Below, in pieces: positions 1 through 9,710 of a stretch of DNA of 14,853 bases. How positions within the stretch are numbered: position 1 is the first letter of the stretch; the number at the start of each line of letters is the position of its first letter. Source of the stretch: Thermoanaerobacterales bacterium (GTDB lineage: Bacteria; Actinomycetota; Acidimicrobiia; Acidimicrobiales; JACDCH01); NCBI GenBank assembly GCA_017577565.1, contig PKRH01000087.1:1-14853 (forward strand), written 5' to 3'. The notes under the pieces are model-generated. The model searched no databases. It worked only from the letters and a program-made list of their open reading frames with translations, and was not told the DNA's origin. A program made the translations under genes and the position numbers.

Positions 1-1044
1 GCGCCGGGTGCGCCCGGCGGCGAGGCGGCGCCCGCCCTGGTGCCCGCAGCCGCGGCCACCGAGCCCGGCCCCGAGGCGAACGGGGCGGCGCCGGCCCGGC
101 CCGAGGTGAACGGGACGTCCGCCACCGCCGCCGACGGGCTGCGGCCCGCCGCGCCGCCGGAGACCAACGGCGCGGCACGGCCGGGCACCCCGTCGGCCGG
201 CCCGACCCCGCACGCCGTGGCGCCGGTCGCCGGGGCCGACCCCGCCCCCGCCTGGGCGCTGGCCGTGCAGAAGGCCGGCGGCGTCGCCGCCGTCGCCGGC
301 GCCGTCGTGCTGGCCACCGCGGCCGCCGCCCACCGGACCAGCCCCTCGCGCCTGTGGCGGCGGGGGCGACGGCGCGACCTGGGCGCCGGGCCGCTGGCCT
401 GGGCGGTCGCCGTGCTCGGCTGGGACTTCATCTACTACTGGAACCACCGGCTGATGCACGAGGTGCGGCTGCTGTGGGCCCACCACGTCGTCCACCACTC
501 GAGCGAGCGCTACAACCTGTCGACGGCGCTCCGCCAGCCGGTCAGCCCCTTCGGCGTCTGGGTGCCCTATGGCCTGCTGTCCTGGCTCGGTGTCCGGCCG
601 TCCCTCGTGGAGCAGGCCCGGGGCGTCAACCTGCTGTACCAGTACTGGATCCACACCGAGCTGGTCGACCGCCTCGGCCCCGGTGAGGAGGTGCTCAACA
701 CCCCCTCGCACCACCGGGTCCACCACGGCAGCAACAAGCGCTACCTCGACCGGAACCACGGCAGCATCCTCATCGTCTGGGACCGGCTGTTCGGCACGTT
801 CGAGCGCGAGGACCCGTCCGAGCCGGTCGTCTACGGGCTGACGCGGAACGTGGGCAGCTACCACCCGGTGCGGGTCGCCACCCACGAGTACGTGGACATG
901 GTCCGAGACATCGCCCGGAGCGACAACTGGCGCGACCGCATCTCCTACGTGCTGCGGGGCCCCGGCTGGGCCTACCGCCGGCGGGCCGAGCAGCTCGCCG
1001 CCGGAGGGGCCGGGGCGGCGCCGGCGCCCGCCCGGGCCGCCTAG
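1..1044 (+). CDS. Sterol desaturase / fatty acid hydroxylase family membrane protein (5' end outside window)
   Basis: The reading frame is open from the first base, so the true start probably lies upstream; a GTG at 40 is the first possible internal start. Counting from that GTG, the three histidine boxes of the fatty acid hydroxylase superfamily are all visible: HRLMH (residues 136-140), HHVVHH (148-153) and HHRVHH (224-229). These bind the di-iron centre that hydroxylates or desaturates a lipid with O2 in the membrane. The block after the second box (SSERYNLSTALRQ) and the later YQYWIHTELV and IVWDRLFGTF stretches are typical of bacterial sterol-desaturase-like proteins. About 75 residues before the conserved core are Pro/Ala/Gly-rich and contain three PExNG units, where the family normally has membrane helices. 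One hydrophobic helix remains at about residues 80-97. The substrate cannot be told. Family assignment is firm; completeness is not. Confidence 0.88.
   Translation, partial: APGAPGGEAAPALVPAAAATEPGPEANGAAPARPEVNGTSATAADGLRPAAPPETNGAARPGTPSAGPTPHAVAPVAGADPAPAWALAVQKAGGVAAVAGAVVLATAAAAHRTSPSRLWRRGRRRDLGAGPLAWAVAVLGWDFIYYWNHRLMHEVRLLWAHHVVHHSSERYNLSTALRQPVSPFGVWVPYGLLSWLGVRPSLVEQARGVNLLYQYWIHTELVDRLGPGEEVLNTPSHHRVHHGSNKRYLDRNHGSILIVWDRLFGTFEREDPSEPVVYGLTRNVGSYHPVRVATHEYVDMVRDIARSDNWRDRISYVLRGPGWAYRRRAEQLAAGGAGAAPAPARAA
70..171 (+). repeat. Three PExNG peptide repeats in a low-complexity linker
   Basis: Within the Pro/Ala-rich N-terminal segment of the desaturase-like gene, the codons for PEANG (70-84), PEVNG (100-114) and PETNG (157-171) form an irregular short repeat. 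It looks like a disordered linker that has expanded. I infer no function. Confidence 0.5.
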
Positions 1045-1107
1045 CCCGTGCCGCCGGCCCGGCCCCCGTCGGTGCATCTCGCCGGCGGTGACGGGGATGA
1101 TTGAGCC

Positions 1108-3144
<2,037 letters not shown>

Positions 3145-3198
3145 GCGGGCCCGGGCCGGCCGGGGGCCGGGCGCCACGCGGCCTGGTCGGCCGGCGCG
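3145..3198. terminator. Possible bidirectional terminator between convergent genes
   Basis: The 54-bp gap between two converging stop codons is almost pure G/C. It contains the perfect palindrome GGCCCGGGCC (3148-3157) followed by further GGCC/CCGG units that could fold into an imperfect hairpin. There is no T tract. Position, more than structure, suggests termination. Confidence 0.3.
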
Positions 3199-4182
3199 TC
3201 AGCCGGTCGCGTCGCCCGGGTCGACGGCCCCGGCGCGCTCGTCGCGCTCGGCCCACGCCAGCAGCTCGTCGATGGCGAACGGCGCGTCGTCGATGCCGGC
3301 GTGGAGGTCGCCGAGGGCGGCGACACGGGCCGGCACGGTGCGGATGGTGCAGTCGCCCGGCTCGACGTCGTCGACCTCGTCCCAGGTGATCGGGGTCGAC
3401 ACCGTGGCCTCGGGGACGCCCCGCACCGAGTAGGCCGCGGCCATCGTGTGGTCGCGGGCGTTCTGGTTGTAGTCGACGAAGACCGCGGTGGGGTCCCGGT
3501 CCTTGCGCCACCACGTCGTCGTGGCCAGGCCCGCCGCCCGGCGCTCGACCTCACGGGCGAAGGCCAGCGCCGCCCGGCGGACGTCGGTGAAGCCGTGCGC
3601 CGGCTCGATGCGCACGTAGATGTGGAGGCCCCGGCCGCCGGAGGTCTTGGGCCAGCCCACCGCGCCCAGCTCGTCCAGCACCTCGCGCACGACGTGGGCG
3701 ACGCGGCGGACCCGGGCCGGCGGGCAGTCGGGCATCGGGTCGAGGTCGATGCGCCACTCGTCGGGGCGCTCGACGTGGCCCCGGCGGGAGCTCCAGGGGT
3801 GGAACTCGACCGTCGACATCTGGACCGCCCAGATCACCTGGGCCAGCTCGGTCACGCACAGCTCGTCGGCGTGCCGGCCGTAGCGGGGGAAGCGCAGCCG
3901 GACGGTCTCGACCCAGGGCGGTGCGCCCCGGGGCACGCGCTTCTGGTGGACCTTCTCGCCCTCGACCCCGGTGGGGAAGCGGTGCAGCATGCAGGGCCGC
4001 TCGCGCAGCGCGGCGACGATGCCGGGGCCGACCGCCAGGTGGTACCGGACGAGGTCGAGCTTCGTCGCGCCGAGGGCGGGGAAGTGGACCCGGTCGGGGT
4101 TGGTGACGCGCACGGTGCGCCCGCCCACCTCGACCTCGGTCGCCGGAGCGGTGGCCACGGGTCCGACCGTACCCGTGGCCAC
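3199..4182 (-). CDS. Stand-alone LigD-type DNA polymerase domain (PolDom, archaeo-eukaryotic primase superfamily)
   Basis: The 327-residue protein matches the polymerase domain of LigD, which fills gaps and adds nucleotides during Ku-dependent non-homologous end joining. Visible motifs are the paired catalytic aspartates in RIDLDP (D146, D148), SGGRGLH (181-187), which binds the incoming nucleotide, and the third acidic residue in VFVDYNQN (D237). EFHPWSS (126-132) is also typical. The protein ends after this domain; no ligase or phosphoesterase domain is attached, and no ku or ligase gene lies in the window. The start is uncertain: GTG at 4182 follows GGGGCGG directly, but an in-frame GTG at 4158 (residue 9) is also possible, and conserved sequence begins only near residue 16. 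A perfect inverted repeat spans both candidate starts. Family assignment is firm; repair function is inferred. Confidence 0.9.
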   Translation of the reverse strand: MATGTVGPVATAPATEVEVGGRTVRVTNPDRVHFPALGATKLDLVRYHLAVGPGIVAALRERPCMLHRFPTGVEGEKVHQKRVPRGAPPWVETVRLRFPRYGRHADELCVTELAQVIWAVQMSTVEFHPWSSRRGHVERPDEWRIDLDPMPDCPPARVRRVAHVVREVLDELGAVGWPKTSGGRGLHIYVRIEPAHGFTDVRRAALAFAREVERRAAGLATTTWWRKDRDPTAVFVDYNQNARDHTMAAAYSVRGVPEATVSTPITWDEVDDVEPGDCTIRTVPARVAALGDLHAGIDDAPFAIDELLAWAERDERAGAVDPGDATG

Positions 4183-4183
4183 C
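4150..4183. repeat. 13-bp perfect inverted repeat (8-nt loop) at the polymerase-domain gene start
   Basis: Positions 4150-4162 (GGTGGCCACGGGT) pair perfectly with 4171-4183, leaving an 8-nt loop. Each arm contains the self-palindrome GTGGCCAC. On the minus strand it begins about 16 bp after the transporter stop codon and covers both candidate start codons of the polymerase-domain gene. It could be an intrinsic terminator for the transporter, an operator, or a translation-blocking hairpin. No T tract follows it. Confidence 0.7.
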
Positions 4184-4198
4184 CGCCCCGGTGCGCCG

Positions 4199-5830
4199 TC
4201 ACTGCCAGCCGGCCGCGGCGGCGACGGCGACGAACGCCGTGATCACCACGAACAGGATGGCGAGCAGCGGCGCCAGGAACCGCAGGTAGCGGTTGTAGCC
4301 GACGCCGGCCAGGGCCAGGCCGCCCATGACGACCGCGGAGGTCGGGGTGAACAGGTTCATCCAGCCCGAGGCCGACTGGTAGGCGGTGACGACGAGCGAC
4401 CGCTCGACGCCCGCGAAGTCGCCCAGCGGGCCGAGGATCGGCATGGCCAGGGTGGCGTGGCCCGAGCTCGACGGCACGAGGAACGCCAGCGGGATGTTGA
4501 GGACGAACATCAGCCCGCCGAACACCGCGGAGGACGCGTCCTCCACCGCGGTCTCCATGCTGTGGAGCACGGTGTCGGTGATCTCGGCGTTGTTCATGAT
4601 CGACGTGACGCCCCGGGCCAGGATGATGATCAGGCCCGCGCCGATGAAGTCGCCGGCGCCCGTGACGATCGTGTCGGTCAGCTTCTTCTCGCCCATGCCC
4701 GCCACGAGGCCGATGACGACGGCCATGACGAAGAACAGGGCCGCCAGCTCGGGGAAGTACCAGTCGAGCTGCCAGTAGTACGACTCGGCGTCCGGCCCCT
4801 CGATGACCTGGGCCCAGGGCACGATGGCGAAGATCATGAAGGCGAAGGTGGCGGCCATCAGCCACAGCACCGCCTTGTGCCGGCCCGTCAGCGGCGGGGC
4901 GTCGACGGCGCCGTCGCCCCCGAGGGCCACCTCGCGGGCGTCGCCGGCGGCCACCGCCGTCGTGTCGTCGTCGGTCGGCCCGAACCCGACGAGCGACGCC
5001 GACGGGTTCGCCTGCACGCGGTTGGCGTAGCGGCAGACGTAGGCGATGGCGATGGCGGTCAGGACCACGTACATCACCAGCCGGAGGACGATCCCGTCGC
5101 CGATGCCGATCTCGGCGATGCCGGAGGCGACGCCGGTGGCGAACGGGTTGATCGTCGAGGCCAGCGTGCCGATCCCGGCACCGACGATGATGACCGCCGC
5201 GGCCACCATCCGGTCGTAGCCGAGGGCCAGCATCAGCGGCACGACGAGCCCGTAGAAGCCCAGGGTCTCCTCGGCCATGCCCTCGGTCGTGCCGCCGAGG
5301 GAGAACAGGAACATGAGGATGATGATCAGGGGCAGCCCTCGGCCACCGAAGCGCTGGCCGACGCGGGCGATGCCGGCGTCGATCGCCCCGGAGCGCATCG
5401 TCATGGTGATGAAGACGCCGATCGCCAGGACGAACAGGAACACGCCGGCGGCGCCGAACAGCTCGCCCGACTCGTAGGGGCCGATGAAGCCGGTCTCGCT
5501 CGACTCGATGCCGTACAGGCCGTTCACCGGCGCCATGAACAGGTCGTAGAGGCGGTCGGTGAACGACAGGTCGACGTCGATCTCCTCGTAGGTGCCGGGC
5601 AGCGGCTGCCCGGTCTCGGGGTCGAGCTGGTACTGGCCGGAGGGGACGACGAACGACAGGAGCCAGACGGCGATCGTGACCACGAACAGCACGGTGAACG
5701 CGCTCGGGAACCGCCAGCGCCGCGCCGTGCCCTCGCCGTCCGGCGGGCCGCCCGGGGTGGAGACGTCGGCGGTCTCCGTGGCCGGGACGGCCTCGTCGAT
5801 CGTGCGCCCGGAGGCTTGCTCACTCGCCAT
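4199..5830 (-). CDS. YfcC/DcuC-family membrane transporter, probable arginine/ornithine exchanger of the ADI pathway
   Basis: This 543-residue multi-span protein has a soluble, acidic N-terminus of about 40 residues followed by a first helix (about 44-63). Many hydrophobic helices follow, and a polar loop sits at about 275-318. GGTTEGMAEETLGFYGLVVPL (179-199), STINPFATG (225-233) and VPSSSGHATLAMP (452-464) are characteristic of the YfcC branch of the DcuC family. Such genes often sit beside arginine deiminase genes and take the place of ArcD. Here it is divergent from arcC-arcA-arcB, so import of arginine in exchange for ornithine is the likely role. The substrate is inferred from context. 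The ATG at 5830 is preceded by AAGGGAG (5837-5843 on the minus strand) with 6-nt spacing, which fixes the start. Its stop lies 16 bp from the proposed polymerase-domain start, so the two may be co-transcribed unless the inverted repeat there terminates transcription. Confidence 0.9.
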   Translation of the reverse strand: MASEQASGRTIDEAVPATETADVSTPGGPPDGEGTARRWRFPSAFTVLFVVTIAVWLLSFVVPSGQYQLDPETGQPLPGTYEEIDVDLSFTDRLYDLFMAPVNGLYGIESSETGFIGPYESGELFGAAGVFLFVLAIGVFITMTMRSGAIDAGIARVGQRFGGRGLPLIIILMFLFSLGGTTEGMAEETLGFYGLVVPLMLALGYDRMVAAAVIIVGAGIGTLASTINPFATGVASGIAEIGIGDGIVLRLVMYVVLTAIAIAYVCRYANRVQANPSASLVGFGPTDDDTTAVAAGDAREVALGGDGAVDAPPLTGRHKAVLWLMAATFAFMIFAIVPWAQVIEGPDAESYYWQLDWYFPELAALFFVMAVVIGLVAGMGEKKLTDTIVTGAGDFIGAGLIIILARGVTSIMNNAEITDTVLHSMETAVEDASSAVFGGLMFVLNIPLAFLVPSSSGHATLAMPILGPLGDFAGVERSLVVTAYQSASGWMNLFTPTSAVVMGGLALAGVGYNRYLRFLAPLLAILFVVITAFVAVAAAAGWQ

Positions 5831-6000
5831 GGGGCACTCCCTTCGTGAGTCGGGGGGACGTCGGGTTGTTACCCCCGCCGTCGGCCGCTGTAGCCGGGAT
5901 CACGTATCCGGTCGCGCGGCGGGTGGTAGGGGACCGGCGTGCACCGTGAACCGAGGTCTGCGACCCCCCGTCGACCCCCCGGCGCGGAGGCCCGGCCGCG
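5831..6000. promoter_or_regulatory. Divergent control region between transporter and arcCAB
   Basis: These 170 bp separate the transporter and arcC starts and must hold promoters for both directions. Near the transporter, CGGGGG (5851-5856) can pair with CCCCCG (5872-5877) around the smaller GGGT-TGTT-ACCC element (5863-5874), giving a possible leader hairpin. An imperfect palindrome GGAT-CACGT-ATCC lies at 5897-5909, near the centre. I could not assign convincing -35/-10 pairs or an ArgR box. GGAGG at 5986-5990 serves arcC. Confidence 0.5.
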
Positions 6001-6936
6001 ATGAGGGTCGTCGTCGCGCTGGGCGGCAACGCCCTGCTGCGTCGGGGCGAAGCGCTCACCAGCGAGAACCAGCGTGCCAACGTGCGGGTGGCCTGCGAGG
6101 CGCTGGCGCCCGTGGCGATGGCCCACGAGCTCGTCGTCTCCCACGGCAACGGTCCGCAGGTCGGGCTGCTCGCCGAGCAGGCGGCCGCCTACGACAAGGT
6201 GCCCGCCTACCCGCTCGACATCCTCGGCGCCGAGACGCAGGGCATGATCGGCTACCTCGTCGAGCAGGAGCTGGGGAACCGGCTGCCGAAGGAGAAGCCG
6301 CTCGCCACCCTGCTCACGATGATCCAGGTCGACGAGGACGACCCGGCCTTCGACGACCCGACGAAGCCGATCGGTCCCGTCTACGACGAGGAGTCCGCCG
6401 CGGCGCTGGCCCGCGAGCGGGGCTGGACCTTCAAGCGGGACGGTGACGGCTTCCGCCGGGTCGTGCCGTCACCGGCGCCGAAGCACATCTTCGAGCTGCG
6501 CCAGATCGACTGGCTGCTCGACCGGGGCTGCGTCGTGATCTGCGCCGGCGGCGGCGGCATCCCGACGATGTACCGGCCCGGGCGCCAGCTCGTCGGCGTC
6601 GAGGCGGTCATCGACAAGGACCTGGCCAGCGGGCTGCTCGCCATCGGCGTGCGGGCCGACGCCTTCGTCATGGCCACCGACGTCGACGGCGTCTACCTCG
6701 ACTGGGGCACGCCGGACCAGCGGATGATCCGGCGGGTGCCGCCGAAGGTGCTGCTCGAGATGGTCGACCGGTTCCCGGCGGGGTCGATGCGGCCGAAGGT
6801 GCAGGCCGCCTGCGAGTTCGCCGCGCGCGGCGGGCTGGCGGCCATCGGGTCGCTGTCGGACGTCGAGGGGATGCTCGCCGGCGAGGCCGGCACCGTCGTC
6901 ACCCTCGAGGCCCACGAGATGGAGCTCCGCACCTGA
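6001..6936 (+). CDS. arcC: Carbamate kinase
   Basis: The 311-residue protein has the usual length for carbamate kinase and carries its motifs: ALGGNALLRRG (6-16), SHGNGPQVG (47-55), GAETQGMIGY (76-85), CAGGGGIP (181-188), AVIDKDLAS (202-210) and GSMRPKV (261-267). It transfers phosphate from carbamoyl phosphate to ADP, giving ATP, ammonia and CO2. This is the energy-yielding last step of the arginine deiminase pathway, in the cytosol. The ATG at 6001 follows GGAGG (5986-5990) with 10-nt spacing. It is the first gene of the arcCAB operon, only 33 bp before arcA. Placing the kinase first is one of several known arc gene orders. Confidence 0.97.
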   Translation: MRVVVALGGNALLRRGEALTSENQRANVRVACEALAPVAMAHELVVSHGNGPQVGLLAEQAAAYDKVPAYPLDILGAETQGMIGYLVEQELGNRLPKEKPLATLLTMIQVDEDDPAFDDPTKPIGPVYDEESAAALARERGWTFKRDGDGFRRVVPSPAPKHIFELRQIDWLLDRGCVVICAGGGGIPTMYRPGRQLVGVEAVIDKDLASGLLAIGVRADAFVMATDVDGVYLDWGTPDQRMIRRVPPKVLLEMVDRFPAGSMRPKVQAACEFAARGGLAAIGSLSDVEGMLAGEAGTVVTLEAHEMELRT

Positions 6937-6969
6937 CGGAGCCTCGACGACGAAGGAGGCAGTGCAGCC

Positions 6970-8193
6970 ATGGCGTTCGGAGTCCACTCGGAGGTCGGGA
7001 AGCTCAGGAAGGTCATGGTCCACCGACCGGGCCTGGAGCACACCCGCCTGACGCCGAGCAACGTCGAGGAGCTCCTCTTCGACGACGTCATCTGGGTGAA
7101 GCGGGCGAAGCAGGAGCACGACGCCTTCGCCGAGTCCATGCGGGAGCGGGGCGTCGAGGTGTACTACGCCGAGGAGCTCTTCGCCGAGGTGCTGGCCACG
7201 CCCGAGGGTCAGAGGTGGGTGTGCGACCACATCCTCAACGAGCGGATGGTCGGCCCGGCGCTGGCGAAGCTCGCCCCCGAGCGGCTCGCCACCACCGACC
7301 CGGCCCAGGTGGCGGACGTGCTCATCGGCGGCATCACGACCGGCGACCTGGAGACCGCCGAGGGGGCGCTCTACCAGACGACCGACCCCATGCAGATGCT
7401 CGTGCGGCCGCTGCCCAACTTCATCTTCCAGCGCGACGCGTCGTGCTGGATCTACGACGGGGTCACGCTCAACCCCATGGCCAAGCCGGCCCGCAAGCCG
7501 GAGACGATGATCGTCGAGGCGATCTACCGGCTGCACCCGATGTTCCAGCAGGACGGCGGGGTCAAGGTGTGGCTGGGCGGGTCGGACGAGGACTGGGGGC
7601 GGGTGACCATCGAGGGCGGCGACGTCATGCCGATGGGCAACGGCGTCGTGCTCGTCGGCATGGGCGAGCGGACGACGCCCCAGGCGGTCTCGCTGCTCGC
7701 CCGCTCGCTCTTCCGGGCCGGGGCCGCCACGGTGGTGCTGGCCGTCGTGCTGCCGCGCGAGCGCCACTACATGCACCTCGACACCGTCTTCACCCAGGTC
7801 GACCTCGACATCGTCTGCGCCTACCCGCCGATCGTCGAGAAGGCCCGGGTCTGGTCGATGAGGCCCGGCGACACGCCCGACGACGTCGTCATCGAGCCCG
7901 AGCCCGACGGGCTCGTCCAGACGCTCGCCCGCGCCCTCGGCGTCGGCGAGTTCCACGTCGTGACGACGGGGGGCGACGAGTTCGAGGCCGAGCGCGAGCA
8001 GTGGGACGACGGCAACAACCTGCTCGCCATCGAGCCGGGCGTCGTCCTCGGCTACGAGCGCAACACCTACACGAACACCAAGCTGCGCAAGGTCGGCATC
8101 GAGGTCATCACCATGCCGGGCAGCGAGCTCAGCCGCGGCCGCGGCGGTGCCCACTGCCTCAGCTGCCCGCTCGAGCGCGACCCGGCGTACTGA
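6970..8193 (+). CDS. arcA: Arginine deiminase
   Basis: The protein hydrolyses L-arginine to citrulline and ammonia, the first step of the ADI pathway. It has 407 residues, as expected. All catalytic elements are visible: IFQRDAS with D156, IEGGDVMPMG with E215, MHLDTVFT with H269 and D271, and the nucleophile C396 in GGAHCLSCPLERD near the C-terminus. The N-terminal VHSEVGKLRKVMVHRPG and LLFDDVIWVKRAKQEHDAF stretches are also diagnostic. The start is fixed by a strong AAGGAGG at 6953-6959, 10 nt before the ATG. It is sandwiched between carbamate kinase and ornithine carbamoyltransferase on the same strand with short gaps, so all three should be co-expressed. No truncation or loss of active-site residues is seen. 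Confidence 0.97.
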   Translation: MAFGVHSEVGKLRKVMVHRPGLEHTRLTPSNVEELLFDDVIWVKRAKQEHDAFAESMRERGVEVYYAEELFAEVLATPEGQRWVCDHILNERMVGPALAKLAPERLATTDPAQVADVLIGGITTGDLETAEGALYQTTDPMQMLVRPLPNFIFQRDASCWIYDGVTLNPMAKPARKPETMIVEAIYRLHPMFQQDGGVKVWLGGSDEDWGRVTIEGGDVMPMGNGVVLVGMGERTTPQAVSLLARSLFRAGAATVVLAVVLPRERHYMHLDTVFTQVDLDIVCAYPPIVEKARVWSMRPGDTPDDVVIEPEPDGLVQTLARALGVGEFHVVTTGGDEFEAEREQWDDGNNLLAIEPGVVLGYERNTYTNTKLRKVGIEVITMPGSELSRGRGGAHCLSCPLERDPAY

Positions 8194-8211
8194 CCGACCG
8201 GCCCCCACCCC

Positions 8212-8218
8212 GGAGGTG
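8212..8218 (+). promoter_or_regulatory. Ribosome binding site deciding the arcB start
   Basis: GGAGGTG lies 6 nt before the ATG at 8225. The reading frame is open further upstream, through the end of arcA, but this site and the protein family length place the start at 8225. Confidence 0.85.
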
Positions 8219-8224
8219 CCCCCG

Positions 8225-9226
8225 ATGCAGAACCTGCGCAACCGCAGCTTCCTCAAGGAGATCGACTTCACGGCCGCCGAGCTGCGGTTCCTGCTCGACC
8301 TCGCCAAGGCGCTGAAGATGGCCAAGTACGCGGGCATCGAGACGCAGCGCCTGGCGGGGAAGGAGATCGCCCTGGTGTTCGAGAAGACCTCGACCCGGAC
8401 CCGCTCGGCCTTCGAGGTCGCCGCCTACGACCAGGGCGCGCACGTCACCTACCTCGACCCGTCCGGCTCCCAGCTCGGCCACAAGGAGTCGGTGGCCGAC
8501 ACCGCCCGGGTCCTCGGGCGGATGTACGACGCCATCGAGTTCCGCGGCCGCCGCCAGGAGGACGTCGAGCTGCTCGCCAAGTACGCCGGCGTACCCGTCT
8601 ACAACGGCCTCACCGACGAGTGGCACCCGACCCAGATGCTCGGCGACTTCCTCACGATGCACGAGCACACGGGCAAGGCGTACTCGGGGCTGTCGTACGC
8701 CTTCCTGGGCGACTGCCGCTTCAACGTCGGCCGGTCGCTGCTCGTCATGGGCGCCATCATGGGCAGCGACGTCCGCCTGGTCGGCCCCCGCGAGCTGTGG
8801 CCACCGGACGACGTCGTCACCATGGCCCGCCGCCTCGCCGAGGGCTCGGGCGCCCGGGTGACGCTGACCGAGGACGTCGGCGAGGGGGTCGAGGGCGTCG
8901 ACTTCCTCTACACCGACGTGTGGGTGTCGATGGGGGAGCCGAAGGAGGTCTGGCGCCAGCGCGTCGACCTGCTGCGGCCCTACCAGGTCAACGCCGAGAC
9001 CATGAAGCGGACGGGCAACCCGTCCGTGAAGTTCCTGCACTGCCTCCCGGCCTTCCACGACGACAACACGACGGTCGGGGCCGAGATCATGCGGGAGACC
9101 TCCCTGGCCGACGGCCTGGAGGTCACGAACGAGGTCTTCGAGTCGCCGGCGAGCGTGGTGTTCGACCAGGCCGAGAACCGCCTGCACACGATCAAGGCGA
9201 TCCTCGTCGCCACCCTCGGCAGCTGA
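8225..9226 (+). CDS. arcB: Ornithine carbamoyltransferase, catabolic (ADI pathway)
   Basis: The 333-residue protein has the standard length and all signature motifs of ornithine carbamoyltransferase: the carbamoyl phosphate loop STRTRS (56-61), HPTQ (134-137), the ornithine-binding SMGE (235-238) and HCLP (272-275). In this setting it phosphorolyses citrulline to ornithine and carbamoyl phosphate, which ArcC then uses to make ATP. The catabolic direction is inferred from the operon, since sequence motifs alone do not separate it from the biosynthetic ArgF. It starts 31 bp after the arcA stop with its own strong ribosome binding site. The operon ends here, meeting the DUF4193-type gene tail to tail with only 21 bp between the stop codons. 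Confidence 0.95.
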   Translation: MQNLRNRSFLKEIDFTAAELRFLLDLAKALKMAKYAGIETQRLAGKEIALVFEKTSTRTRSAFEVAAYDQGAHVTYLDPSGSQLGHKESVADTARVLGRMYDAIEFRGRRQEDVELLAKYAGVPVYNGLTDEWHPTQMLGDFLTMHEHTGKAYSGLSYAFLGDCRFNVGRSLLVMGAIMGSDVRLVGPRELWPPDDVVTMARRLAEGSGARVTLTEDVGEGVEGVDFLYTDVWVSMGEPKEVWRQRVDLLRPYQVNAETMKRTGNPSVKFLHCLPAFHDDNTTVGAEIMRETSLADGLEVTNEVFESPASVVFDQAENRLHTIKAILVATLGS

Positions 9227-9239
9227 CGGCCCGCCGGGG

Positions 9240-9259
9240 CCGGCCGGTCAGACGGCCGG
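9240..9259. terminator. Possible shared terminator hairpin between arcB and the DUF4193-type gene
   Basis: CCGGCCG (9240-9246) pairs with CGGCCGG (9253-9259) across a 6-nt loop. It overlaps the stop codon of the minus-strand gene and begins 13 bp after the arcB stop. There is no T tract, so termination is suggested mainly by its place between convergent genes. Confidence 0.35.
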
Positions 9260-9703
9260 TCCGGGCGCGCAGTCGAGGCAGAGGTCGGCGCCCGGCGCGG
9301 CCCGCAGCGCGGGTGGGCGGCGCAGGAAGCAGGAGCGGCAGACGAACTCGCCGTCGGCCGGCGGGCGCAGGTCGTCGTCGCGCGGGAACGGCGGGTCGCT
9401 GTCGTCGCCGACGCGGCCCATGTGGCGCTGCACGACCCGGAGGACGTCCTCCTCCCGCTCGTCGTCGGGGGCGGTGGCCGGCACCGGCTCGTCGTCGGGC
9501 GCGAGGTCGAGGACCTCGTCGACCAGGTCCTCGTCGCCCGGCTCCACGTCGGCCTCGTCGCCGGTCTCGTCGCCCTCCCGCGCCACGGGCTCCTCCTCGG
9601 CGCCCTCGACGTGGATGGCGGCGTCCTCCGGTCCCGGGCGGACGTCCTCGTCCAGCTCCTCGGTGGGGAGGAACTCCAGCTCGTCGTCGTCGGTGTCGGC
9701 CAC
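9248..9703 (-). CDS. DUF4193-type acidic zinc-ribbon protein
   Basis: The protein has 151 residues. Residues 1-86 are strongly acidic and look disordered (many Asp/Glu, plus Pro). A short basic stretch follows (RVVQRHMGR, 89-97), and then a C-terminal zinc ribbon with C122-x2-C125 and C142-x2-C145 in the form GEFVCRSCFLRR...LCLDCA. This matches the C-terminus of actinobacterial DUF4193 proteins (EFTCSRCFL...CRDCA). Those are typically about 100 residues, so this one has a longer acidic N-terminus. Its molecular role is unknown to me. The GTG start at 9703 is chosen because GAGGAGG lies 7 nt upstream and the acidic sequence starts there; the frame stays open far upstream only as antisense-type sequence inside the hibernation-factor gene. 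It follows that gene by 77 bp and is probably in the same transcript. Confidence 0.82.
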   Translation of the reverse strand: MADTDDDELEFLPTEELDEDVRPGPEDAAIHVEGAEEEPVAREGDETGDEADVEPGDEDLVDEVLDLAPDDEPVPATAPDDEREEDVLRVVQRHMGRVGDDSDPPFPRDDDLRPPADGEFVCRSCFLRRPPALRAAPGADLCLDCAPGPAV

Positions 9704-9710
9704 GTCGCCC

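Noticed and set aside
3971..5848. Plus-strand frame antisense to the transporter gene (about 625 codons)
   Set aside because: It mirrors a protein with clear family motifs and itself shows only His/Asp/Arg-rich noise.
5897..5909. Possible ArgR box (GGAT-N5-ATCC) in the arc divergent region
   Set aside because: It does not resemble the AT-rich ARG box pattern and its arms are only 4 bp.
6469..8337. Minus-strand frame antisense to arcC, arcA and arcB
   Set aside because: The plus-strand genes have complete catalytic motifs; the antisense product has no recognisable domain.
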